In this document: positions 24,601 to 37,000 of the stretch, piece after piece
Layout of the letters: the number at the start of each line of letters is the position of its first letter
How positions within the stretch are numbered: the first letter of the stretch is position 1
NCBI RefSeq assembly: GCF_965638725.1
Contig: NC_134950.1
Location: 138,747,636-138,811,635 of the forward strand
DNA: 64,000 nucleotides
Direction: 5' to 3'
DNA from: Aptenodytes patagonicus
Taxonomy: Eukaryota > Chordata > Aves > Sphenisciformes > Spheniscidae
Notes under the pieces: model-generated
What the model was told of the DNA's origin: nothing
The model's database searches: none
The model's input: the letters and a program-made list of their open reading frames with translations, nothing else
Program-made: the position numbers and the translations under genes

Positions 24601-27600
24601 GGTATATAGTCATACATAGACAGATGTTAAAAAAAAATGTAGATTTGACAGACAGACACAGCAATTTGAAATTTGTAGAGCAGATTTTAATGATATATGG
24701 AGATTTGCATTTATTAGAAACAGGAAAGAAAACAGGAATGAAAGTAAACGAGATTTAGGACAGGTCTGAGATTTAGGACAAATTATAAATAATTGCTTAA
24801 TACCAAAGGAAGTTCTTTGAAACTTAAATTAGCAGCAGCTTGAGAAGCAGAAACCTTCATGGATAAATACAGCATGGATATATTGTATCCCCAAAACTGT
24901 TCTTGAAAACATCAAGGCAGTAAGGAATAGGGAGGCAGCCATTCACAGTCTGACACATATCCTCTCCTTCAGTAAAAGTGTTTTGAAAGGCATTTGCATT
25001 GCAGGAATTCTCAACAGATTTGCTATCGCTTAGCGAAACATGCTGCAAGTAGAACAACATTTGCAGCAGACATTATCTGACCTAGGTCATTTCCTGATTA
25101 AACATATATAGATTGGAAGGAGATTAGTCATTAAACCAAGTAGAAATACAAGCCAAGCTACAGCTTACATGGAGAAACTATATCCAATTAGCTTTGCAAG
25201 TGAACTAAAAGCAGGAATTAAGAGGAAGGTAGTTCCAGGACATTTCTGCCAGCACGTCCGGTTCAGGATGCCTGAACACATGCATGCTCCATCACATGTG
25301 TGATTTATATTTCCACATTCTGTGCCACAGGGAGAGTGTTTCAAAGATTATTAAATCTTGACATCTCCATAACTGGGAAAGATGAAAAATGAAGGAATGA
25401 ATTAAAAAATTTGAGGCAGGTAACAAAAAAGTTGCCTTGCCACATTATTTTAAAACCAAGAGTTATAATCACACGTATATGCATCATCGTGCCCCCAGGT
25501 CATTCAGGGAGTGGGCTGAGATCTCACTCTAAGCTGGTGCCTCAGTTCAAAGCCAGTCCCCAGAAGCTAGACAGGAACCAGGACATAACTGAGCTTTTAT
25601 GCATGACACATGGGCATACCTCAGCTAGCTTAACCTTAAAACCATGTTTGACAGAAGCAAAACTCTTCATACAGTCCTGGTGAAGGAAGGTGTATTCAGC
25701 AATATAGCAAAGCTCACCCAACAAGAAAGGGGAAGTCCTCTAGTGATTGAGAGAAAGGGACGGTATAGGAGTGAAGGCACCGGGCTAAGCAGTTAGCTGA
25801 TCATCCATAATTATGAACCCGATGCACTCAATCTGTCAAAATGACAGTACGATCACTGCTATCTGCCAAATAACCGCAGTGCTGCATAGGCCAATTTTAT
25901 TCCTTCGGGGATTAAAATATCTCACAGTATCATGTCACAAAAGCTAAGATTCCACACTCAAAAGCAGAAGCTTTTCCAAACATTCATGTAGCTATGCTGG
26001 GACCTGCTGATTCCTTCACTGCTGTGTGCATTTACAACATTGCTCTGCTCCGGTAGTTCTGGCACAGGTGACACCATCAACCTCGCAAGCACTCTGTGCT
26101 CCCACATCTCCTTTTATATTACTTCTCTTTTTGTTATTATAATAGTACAAGTTTCATAACTGAACTGATCTATATGACTAATTTTATATGTTTACAATTG
26201 TTAGTTATTTGCTTTCCTTTTGGAGGCATAAATGGTAGAGCTCCTTTAAAGAAAAAATGGACCCAAGTTGTAGATGTTGTATTGAAATGCCCAACAAGAA
26301 CTCTAGAATGACCCCGGTTCATATTCAAAACAAACTCCTCCAGAAAGGTAAAAGCTGTAGTCATTGTGCAGTGCTAAATGCCTAACCTATGTTTAACAAA
26401 GTGTCTCTAATCAGCAAGAGCATGAGGGTGACTGAGTAGAGAGTCCTGCGTAAATTCAGTAATAGTAGGCACCAGATGCAAAACTGGTTGTGGACCCAAG
26501 TGCTGAGTCCAAAAATCACTCAAATTTCAGTGACATTTTGTCCTGGAGTTGCAGGTTGAATGAATCACAACTTCAGAAACCTGAATCTTTTGCTCTAATA
26601 TTTTCAAAAGCCTCATTGAACTCAAAAGAGCACTTAAATTCTCCGTTTTACTCCACAAGGCAAAATTCTACTACCCCATTTTCTACCAAGAGTGGAAGAC
26701 TCCTGTGAAGAACTACTTATTTCATCTGTCATGTCACATTTTTCCCCACAATCTTCTTATGACTTAACCTATTTCATCTAACCAATCTCCCACCACACTG
26801 TCCACCTGGTTAAATCCATTCTAAAATGCCGACTTTGTAACTGAGTCATGCTTTCACTTAAAGCATTCTTCACACCACCAGTTCTTACTGGATCTCCATG
26901 AGTTAGAGGCAGCACAGGCAATTCTCTGCAACACAATTTCATTTTGGGAAGTGAAGCCAAAATAATTAGTTTTTCTAAACAATTTTTATTTCTTTTTCAT
27001 GAGAAATTTTGAAGAAGTCTTACTTTTCATTCCTAAACAGATTTTTTTTTTTTTCAAAATGACGATTTGACACAACAAAAATCCTATTCTTTGATCAGGC
27101 ACTCAAATATTAGGCACAAAAACATCAGTATTTTCCGAAACACTTTAGTGATACCACTGTAAAGTTGTAATGCTTCAGACTGTAGCTCTACACTGTGAAG
27201 TAAATACTGGGAAGCTTTGTTGGGATTTTATTAGTAGTATTTTACAGGTGTTTGGTTGACAGCAAATAACTCTTTGGATCTCCAGTCTGCCCTTTCAAAA
27301 AGATTGCCTAAGTCATAGTTTTGATCCCTCCACAAAAGTTTGAATGACATGAAAAATGAGTGCCCTGCAACTGACTCCACTGTTATTCTGAAGATGTACA
27401 CGGTGCAGAATCTATGAACGGGCCATGGGGTGGGGGGGTATCTTCACTAAAACAAAGAACTAGTGCTGTTATTACAGCCTCCAAATATGCATTTACTTTC
27501 CAAAATATCAACGCTGGCACCTGTAGCTAATGGGGAAAGAAGTGTTGCTGGGTCTTTCATTAATATCTTTAACATTGACTTAGTGTGGAGAATAATGCAA

Positions 27601-28139
27601 TCTTAAAAATGGAGAAGGATATAACAAAAAAACCAAAATTGTAAGGTAGAGCTTTTATTTGCATTTAGTTTTACATCCAATTCACTTCCTGTTAGTAAAA
27701 CTGCAGAAACATTCTTTGTACAACTTAGCTGCAAGCTATTGTTTAACCAGCACGATAAACCCAGCATTAAATTTCAACCGTCTCAGATTTGCTGACTGAG
27801 AACTGCATTGCTGCATTAGGATGCCCTCTCCAGTATGCTCAGAGAGAAATACCATCCTGCATAAAACACACAAAGAGAAACGAAAATGATATCATCCTTA
27901 ATGGATAGAAAAAAAGTCTTTGTCATTTATCTGCCATAACATTTAAACCTCATTACTGCAGTAAGCCACAGGTGCACTCTCTCTCTCTCCCCCCCACCTT
28001 CCCTAATAAAACTAAAGGCAGAAAGTAGAGTAGTTTGATTATTAATTAAACAACGCCACTCCCAAATTGCTATGGTGCCACACAGCAAAGAGGCAACACC
28101 CAGGGCTGCTGCTGTTAGAGATTCCTGCTCGCCAGCTCT

Positions 28140-28164
28140 GCGAGTCGTCCTGGGCGAGACTCGC
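28140..28164. repeat. 7-bp perfect inverted repeat (potential hairpin)
   Basis: GCGAGTC at 28140-28146 and GACTCGC at 28158-28164, separated by 11 bases, in a CpG-containing patch within AT-rich intergenic DNA. Function unknown. Confidence 0.6.
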
Positions 28165-31100
28165 TTACCAGGCGGAATTCAGTGAAACAAAGAAAATTGG
28201 AGAGCAGCATTGTCATGCAACTGGCTAGAAGGTTTTACATTGTGGCAGAAGCTGAATTCTGTATCTTCCACTTGAGCCAAAGCATTTTATCAAGCAAGAT
28301 TTCTATATAAACCAGTTTGCAAGGAGTGGTGACTTAATTTATTATACCAGCTGATGCAGTCAGAAAAAACAAGGGGTGTTCAGTTTGAGGTTCACTCGAC
28401 AAGGGCTGACCTGTAAAAATGGAGGTGTTTTCAGGCTTAAGTCCCCTAACAGACTATCACAGTAGCATTCCTTTACAAAAATGTTCTTTTGACAAGTGGT
28501 CAAGAACAGAGCTTGGCTTTACTTTTAGAAATTGCATTAAGATAGATTTAAGAGGGAATTGCATAGAGAAGTTGGAAGCTTAAGTCTCTCTGCTTAGCAT
28601 GAACCAGATCACTAAATGAACTCACAGAAGGTTTGTTTGCTCACCAAACAGGCAACAGGAAAAAAACATGGCAACAGGTGTGCTCTCATGAAGGCAAAAC
28701 TCTGACTTTCCTGGAGAGGGGTCTGCGCTAACAGATTCACCTTGCGCTAACAGCATCTGTTGCTGCAGAGCAAAAGGAGTCATTCTGCTTTACATGAGCA
28801 ATGTTAGTGACAGGAAGAAAATCTCACAATCATGCAGTAAAAATAATACCTCTGGAGTAATTTTTCTCTTCAACTGAAATTATCTGTAAACATAAAGCAC
28901 CAGTTTCATTTTCCCCACACGTTTGTGAATTTAACACTTCTTCCCTTAAATGAACATCTTTAATCTTTTAACATGAACATCTTTAAGTATCTTTAGTCTT
29001 CCAAGACACATGTCAGTTATCTGGAAAAGATTTGTTTAATTTAACTCTTTTTTTCCCTCATTTCCCAAATCAGAAGGAACTAAAAGCCTGTGAGTAATTC
29101 AGACCCGAGCTCTACTAGCCAAATGCACATGCAGCAAATGGTTCCATTGCCTCCTCTGGAGCACCTCACTATGCGTGTAGTACAACACATTTTCACAGCA
29201 GAGGCTCTAGCAGTCCAAGCTCATACAGATAGATTCAACCAATATGGCAGCTCCCAGAAATTCTTACAGCCTGCAGCTGAAACGGTTAAAAGGTAGAGCT
29301 ACTTGCACTAGGAGTTTTATATTCCTACATTGCCTGTATTTAACAGAAGAAATGGGGTGGTTTTATTTCAAAACCCATCTGACTGCCTCAGAGAGACGGT
29401 TGGAAAATTCCTATTACTATGGTGCACTCATGCTTAAGTTTCATTGACATAGCAGCATCAATCACCAAAAGGATGGTCTCGTAGTTCAGGATGCAGCTTG
29501 CTACTGCTTACATCAATTCTTAGGCTTTTATGATGACTCTAATTAACCAGTTATAAGAATGTTATTTATTTTTTGGGCTGAGCCAGGACAGTAAGAGCAG
29601 AAAGTGGGACTGGTTCTGCGTAACACCTACATGAGAGACAAAGTCAAGCAAACTAGATGCTGATATATCGCACACAACAACCAGGAAGTTTGCAAGGAAA
29701 TACAGGTGCGACAATCTTATTGGTCAATAGAAAGAAGAAACCTGAGTATAATGAACACCTCTCATAAAACGGTGAAGCCATCCTTAGTTGGACCCACTGT
29801 CTGATAGACTGTCATTTTCTTCTAAAAGAGAAGAGAAAGATTTTATAGGAGATCATGCCAAAGGCCCTGACTCCTAACGATAGAGAACAGCTTCGCATGT
29901 ACACAAGCATGACATTTGCAAATCCAAGAGTCCACATGAAGCTCATCTAAAGCTGCAAACCATTTTTAGCTTTTAGATGACATCTCTTCCTATTCTTTTT
30001 AGGATTTTAAAATAGAAAGTACAGGGAGCTAGAACAGGTGGTGGAGCCTACCAGCTGTTTACAGGTTATTATTTGATCATCATATGAGACAGGTGAAAGT
30101 AACATCTATCATATAAACCTTTAATGAAAATAATAGTAATACTTACAGGCTCCCATGCCTATGGTCTGTTGGCATGTAGCACCCACATAGTTGCACGTTA
30201 CCAAAGAGTATAGCACAGATTATTTGCTTCTCTCCAGGTAACTGACGTCATCTACCTGACTACTATTCATTACCTTCAGTTTGCTTAAGCTTTTTAGTAA
30301 GATATTTGACATTTAAAACTTACAGACAGTGGAGGGAGCAGCACTGCATATTGAATTAGCAACTTGGATCTCAGCACTGCTAGCCAATACACCAAAATAA
30401 TAGACACCAGAATGCTAACCAAGCAAAGACAGACATTTCCCCCATTCCTCCTGTGCTGCTGATTTATATCACCTCCACTCTTGCCAGAAAGCAGGTGGGT
30501 GCTACCAATTGGCCCCAGGTTATTTCTGCCCAGCAACACCTGCAGAATGCAGCAGGCTGCTGGTTGCAGGCAGCTCTGCCAGCTGCCTGTTTGCTCTGCA
30601 GCTCCAGCAGCTGCATGATATGAAATAGGAGTACAGGAACTGAAGCCCCAGCCTGCTGGCATTTGTAATGACTCAATGCATTCAACTCTGAAAACTTAGC
30701 TAGTCAAAGTAGGATAGCTACAGGTCTTTCAACAGAAAACAAGAAACGACACCTTATTTCATCTTCTCTATTTGGACATGTTAAAAGCAGAAATGGCTCC
30801 TAACAGACCACTGACATAGCAACTCTAGTATGTGCATTTTTACATATCTATGACTCCTCATGAAGTTTTAAGTGGTCCACTTTCAGCTGACAGTCCCATC
30901 TCCATTTTTGCCACTCAATTTTATTGGCATACAGAGATTAGACCACCTGTGACTTGACTGTGTGGGAATTCCCTGCCTCCCAGGGAATCTCCAAATGATA
31001 CAGCTGGATGCAAAATGACTACGTTGCCTAAGCTGGCTTCTATTTCAGCCATTCTCAGCTGCTGGAATGACCTTATGGGGAGGGAAGGGAAATGAGAGCT

Positions 31101-31743
31101 GGCTGCTCTGTCCCAGCTTCTGAGCCTCTATGCTAAGCGTAGCTGAAACATATCTCAGCCCTTGGACCACTATAAACTATTTCACAAGATTTGGGATGGC
31201 GTTGCTTATGCCAGCCACAAAAAATGTAGTTTTAAAGGAGCATTGTGCATTTGAATGCCAAGATAGAGCCACGTTATCGTGCGCCACTGGCTGGAACTGG
31301 GTCAGCAAGAGAGCGGGAACACCCATCCTCCTATCAGCTCCCTGTGACTGATACTGCTTATTTAGTGTCATTACCTGCAGGAGTGTGCTTACCGTTTCCA
31401 GGCCATAACATTTAAACAAGACTTTAAGTACACGGTTGCCTTAAGTCACTCTAATTGGCTTAAATAGCCAGCTAACTATTCTGATAGAGATATTACAACT
31501 GTATTTGTACAGTGTATGACCCACACGGTGGTGAAACATGAACATCTCATGGGTAAAAGTTAACAACCACTCATTACTGTTCCAGCAATAATATCCTAAT
31601 CTGTGACCACAGTATGGCATCTTTCCATTAATTTAGCTTTTATGTGGCAACAGGTCAGCTGTAGCTGAGAGTGGGATATATCTGGGTTCAATTATAAGTT
31701 CACCTTTCTACTATTTAACCTTTCTTTCATATATGCTACATAT

Positions 31744-32940
31744 GTAGAATCACAAAATAACGGAATTGTTGGATTTGGAAGGCAACTCTGGAGATTGTCT
31801 AGTCCAAGACCCCTGCTCAAAGCAGGGTCACCTACAGCAGGTTGCTCAGGGCTGTATCCAGTTGGTTTTTTTAATATGTCCAAGGATGGAGATCCCACAA
31901 CTTTTCTGGACAGCCTGCTCCAGTCTTCAATCATCCTTACATTACAAAAAGAAGTTTTATCTTACATTTGCATAGAATTTCCTAAATTTCAATTTGGGCC
32001 TGTTGCCTCTCATCCTGTCACTTGATGTCAGAGAATAGTCTGGCTTTGTCTTCTTTACTTCCCCCACATCAGGTATTTATACATGATGAGATCCCTCTAA
32101 GTCATCTCTTCTGCAGGCTGAACAGTCCCAGCTCTCTTAGCCTCTCCCTGAACGACAGATGCTCCATCCCTTCACCATCTTTAAAACCCTTTGCTGGACT
32201 TGCTCCAGTATGTCCATGTCTCTCCTGTACTGGGGAGCCCAGAACTGGACCCAGCACTCCGGATGTGGCATCGCTTTCTTCATCCCGCTGGTGATGCTTT
32301 GCCTAATGCAGCCCTAGGGGCTGTTGGTCGTCTTTGTCACAAGGGCATGCTACTGGCTAATGTCCAACTTGCTGTCCACCAGGAACCCCAGGTCATTTTC
32401 TGCAAAGCTGCTTTCCACCTGGTTGAACCCCAGCATGTACTGGTGCCTCCCCAGGTGCAGGACTTTGCATTGCCCTTTGCTGAAGTTCATGGGGTTCATT
32501 TCTCTGACCTCTCAAGGTCCCTCTGCATGGTATCACAACCATCTAGTTTATCAACCAGTTTATCCCAGCTTTGTATAACCTGCAGACTTGTTGAGGGTGC
32601 ACTCTTTCCATCCATTAATGAAGATGGTAAATAATATTGGCCCCAGTATTGACCCCTGGGGTACACCACTAGTGACTGGTGTCCAGCTTGTGTATTGCCA
32701 ATCACAACCCTTTGCGCCTGGCAGTCCATGTTACTCTCCTCTTACTTAGTCCATACTTTATCAGTTTTTCTGTGGGGATGTTATGGAAGATGTATCTTCT
32801 CTCATGCAAGGTCACTGTGTTGTGATATGTTCCCTGACTGAGAAAACAGCTCAGTTCCTTCAAGACAGGTGATCTTTGAGAAGCCACCATCATTGATCCT
32901 GCTCCTGTGACAGCTTTCTGCCCAAACACATTTTTAGCAA
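31744..32940 (-). mobile_element. CR1 LINE, about 1.2 kb 3' fragment, reverse orientation
   Basis: In reverse complement this is the 3' part of an avian CR1. The left end 'agaatcacaaaat' is the terminal repeat read backwards. Diagnostic CR1 segments are 'caaagcagggtcacctacag', 'gggtacaccactagtgactg' and 'tttctgtggggatgttatgg'. It is 5'-truncated near 32930. The open frames of up to 147 codons inside it are in the wrong strand or frame and are not genes. Confidence 0.92.
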
Positions 32941-33587
32941 GAAACTCAGGGTAGTTTACTGGTAACGTGTGCTAAGAGATTATTAGCAGTAAAATGTTAT
33001 TCTTCAAAGAAATAGAGGGAAAGATTCTCATCCCTGTGAGATGGGCTATTTTTGCAGTAAGCAGGGTCTAGGCAGGAGAAATGTTGAAAATTCAGTAAAA
33101 CTTTACACTCACACAATCATGGAATGCAAAAAGAGGAAGAATTCTGTCCTGGGACTATGTCAGGATTTGTAGCTCTACAGGGATTTTTAAAGGTGATCTT
33201 GGTTAAGACCTTTTAAAGCTATACATCCCTAACATTTCTGTTATATTGGCATATAAAAGATTATTTTAGGAGCCAGAATATCACTGTAGCATAGAATATA
33301 GGCAACCTAAAAGTAAAAAACTAAGGAAAATATGAAGTTTGAGGTATTCTGCAATAGAATGACTTTATGCAATGGGAAGACAAACCAGTGGTCTGTAATA
33401 CATCAATAAGACACTGTGTAACAAAAGGATCTATATTACATCAATATTTGCAGACAAGAATTGTAGTGAAAAGCCTTCAGAAACACATTCAGCATTCTGC
33501 ATTAGGAACTACCTCATAGCATGAACCAGCTGGAACAGGCTGCTGCGTTACTTCAAAGTTTGTGATATAAACTGTTGAACAGTTGAA

Positions 33588-33935
33588 GATCAGGCACAGG
33601 ATGAAAGTACTCTTTCCAACCCTGTCCCCCTGCATGACCACTGAATAATGACGATAAGATTCAAACTTTGTTGAACCAACTCCTGGAAACCTGACAGCAG
33701 AGTTGTCCCTCCACTTCTCTGGGTAACTTGTGCCAGTGCTACACTATCCTCCTCATGAAGATGATTTTCCTGATGTCCACTATGAACATCCCGAGCCACA
33801 TCTCATGGTCCTCAAACTGATGGAATAGTTTGGATCCTTCATCTTTGTAGCACCCGTTCAAGTAGTTGCAGGCTGCTGTTAGATAATCCCTTATCCTCCT
33901 CTTCAACAGATTAGAGAAGCCCAGCCAACTTCTTG
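33588..33935 (-). mobile_element. CR1-related fragment, diverged, reverse orientation
   Basis: Resembles the CR1 3' region in reverse complement, ending with a 'gttgcaggctgctgttagat' segment and 'ttcaacagattagagaagcc'. It is much more diverged than the copy at 31.7 kb, so subfamily and exact ends are uncertain. Confidence 0.6.
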
Positions 33936-33980
33936 AGTTTTAGTAGAGGAGATCAGACAGAAATTTAGCGTACTGCACTC

Positions 33981-34047
33981 GGGGGGGGGGGGATAGAGAA
34001 AAAACTCCCCCACCCAAAAAAAAAAAAAAAGAAAGAAAAAAAAAAAA
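33981..34047. repeat. Poly-G / poly-A low-complexity tract
   Basis: A run of 12 G is followed by A-rich runs with interspersed G. Such tracts are prone to length error in assembly. Confidence 0.85.
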
Positions 34048-37000
34048 GTGGTAAGAAGGTGAAAACATAGAGGAGTTTATCACTGGTCTAAATTTGGAGA
34101 GTCAGTTTTACAACTTTGTGGCTGAGGCCCAGATAAAATAACATTATATTCAGGATCTGGGAAATCCAACTCAGAAAATGAGACTACTAAATCCCAGACT
34201 TAACCTTGACAAGGCAACTGGAGTTGTCCAAGCAAAGACCCTCATCCAGTTCTGACTGAAGTAGAGGAAAAAAAAACAGTATTGTGATGTGGACGTAGTG
34301 GGGACATGGTGGGATATCTAAGACATGACAACTGTGAGACCTGCTGCAGAAAGGCAGCTGAACCTCAATGCTGGAGTCCCTTAAAACTGCAGGCTGTGTG
34401 ATATGACTAAAACTGTGCATTCTGTGACAAATACACAAGCCAAGGCAATGTCAAGAATTCGGGAGAAGATGGAGGGTGCTATGGAGCACATCATGCCAGC
34501 CAGAAGGTGTCAACACCACGAGAGTCTTCACAACCTGGAGAAAAAGACCAACACTACCAGTAACAGAAACAAACTTGGCAGAACAAATACGCTTCATTGC
34601 AGAGGCGATGCTGATTAGGATATTGGCCCGACAGCAAAAGCAATATTAAATAATGTGAGATTAGCGCACAAGCAGCAGTGGGGCTAAGAAAGCAGTTGTG
34701 TCAGTGGGTTCAGCTGGAATTTTGCTGAGCAGATGTATTTACTGCTCATTGATAAAAAATAAAAAATTTAAAATAAAAAAAAAAAACAACAAAAAATGAC
34801 CAGGATGGAATCCTTTATTTTTGTAAACTTTCAGGTAAGTTAGTAAGAATAAAGAGAATAAAAAGAATCCTGTCCCTTACTACTTAGGGACCAATTCTGG
34901 GAGTCAGAGCTGGCATCGTGTCACTGATACTCACTAGAAGGCGAAGTCTTCTGATCTTTGAGGTAAAGCATTAGGAAAACTGAGAGGGTCTGGGCTACAG
35001 ATAACCAAACATAAATTTGAAATAAGAACAATGAATACAAGGAGGCACACAGAGAGATCACAGTAAGGTGGCAGCTCTGGGAGACTCGCTGAATGACGGA
35101 CATTGTGGCTCAGCTACTTTCCCATAACAGAGTTTATCATCCAAGGGCCAAGGGAGGCAGGTTTTATAAACAAGTTCTATTAACAGAAAGGGGTTAATTA
35201 AAAACTCTCCATGTGATACTAAGTACAAAACTAAGCTGTCCAAAACACAAAGGTCCTCCCACCATCCTCCATATATTACAGTATAGTAAAAATAGGAAAC
35301 TGCTGGTTTATAGATTTCGAGCAATACTGAAAATTGAGTATCAGTTGCTCAGACAGGGGAGGAGTCATTGGTTTTAATCTTGGAGTACAGCAAATTTTCT
35401 GGTTTGAAACATAGCTAGTTATTTCAATTAATTAAAATGCATTTACTTAAACTTCAGTACAAGAATTTCAGGCATGAAGTCTTGCTGATCATAACCGACT
35501 TGCCCAGTTAAGAAGACCAGATAAACAGTCTTCTCCTCAGGCTGTGGTACATCCCCAGCTTCCCAATCCCTCTCATCAAAGAATCCCTCTTCACTCATTC
35601 ACTGCCTCCCCGTGGGACTGAACAAAATATTTCAAAATTAAATCTAACTGTTGTTTGGATCAGGCTTTCTCTTACCAAACACAAGCTGAGCAATTAAGTC
35701 CTACATATGCTGAAAACCTTGACACTCCTTGGTGTAACAGATCACGATAGTTTCCTTACTGTTGTGAAAAAGGGCATTAAACAATACAAGAGCAAGTATA
35801 TTTACTATGGGTGTTCAAATGACTTACTGATTTTACAACACGTCATTCAGCAATGCCTTCCAGACATCCCAGTACTTCACAGCTCAAAACAGAGTATAAT
35901 ATAAGAACTGGTTACATGATAAATCCCCACCTTTATCTGAAGCTACGTAAAGGATGCTCCATGCTTGCGTTCCAGCTTGCCAATTTATATCAAGTGGTGG
36001 TGATCTATATTACAAACGTGCACATGCAAATGGGAAAGAACATCTTTAGAGATATCAAAATCCTGATGGATTGGTCTTTTGTTTTGAAAGCAGTGATCAA
36101 AGGGTCAGAATGTCATCTTTTAAATCCTAACCATCTCTTCTGCTATCCAATTTGAAAAATATTACCAATAAAGTGTAGGTACTGCAAGTTTATTGAGTAA
36201 TTCATTCAACAAAAAAGAGGAAAGTGTTGGGCTGAGATATTTTGGGAAATCAACATCCTTCAAGACAAATCATCAGATTCTTAGCAGATATTTACCTGAA
36301 CTCCAGTTACCAGCTTTAAGTGTTGAGCAGTAGAAATCTGCTGAACTTTTGACTTTCCAGCTCTGTATTGAAATGTGGCTTTATAGTGAATATAAAGTAG
36401 ACAGGAGAATGGTTCAACCATGATTTTCCAACTCTCAGGAGAATGTCTGGACCACTTAAAAGATACCAAGTTCTTCCTAGTCTCTCCTTTAGTAGTTCTC
36501 TCCATTTGCGTGTATTAGCAAAAGTTTCCTGAGCCAATGTGAGAAAAATCGCTTTCTTGCCCAACAGACCAACAGGGAAGTGGGGTCTCTGGGGTCTGGT
36601 ACATGCTCCAGCATAAATGACTATTATACAAAAAGAAGCAGTCTTGACATGAGTGACTGGGAGCATCGATCATCATGCCATATCCCAATCCAGAGAGCAC
36701 CTACCTATAATCTTCCAGATAAGGATTTGAATTATTTCAGGGGGAGAGGGAAATAGAATGAGACCTGCATCTGCCAGAGGTGTCAGAGGTGTCTCAGCTC
36801 CTAAATTTTGGGGTGAAAGGCTTTACGGAAAAATTATCAAGCAAATTTAATCCAAGCAGCTTTCAGGTGATAAAAAATTACTATTCAGTTCATGTGGTTA
36901 AAGCATTGACAAAAGAAGTTTGACCAGTTCTCAGATGAATGTATTCTACCTTCAACCACTGTTTCTTACAATGTACTACTACTTTAACAGCACTGGAAGC

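Larger units (their letters stand above)
17651..31743. other. Intergenic between AGR3 and AGR2; no gene recognised
   Basis: Mostly AT-rich unique sequence. Two weak + strand exon-like frames occur: 21703-21759 (phase 1 to 1) and 26226-26311 (phase 1 to a TGA stop). Also present are a short tandem repeat at 21567-21613, a moderately GC-rich patch at about 23000-24200 without a convincing gene, and a GC-rich inverted repeat at 28140-28164. Confidence 0.5.

Noticed and set aside
32191-32634. 147-codon open frame on the + strand
   Set aside because: It runs antisense through the reverse-oriented CR1 at 31744-32940. Its composition follows the repeat, not a gene.
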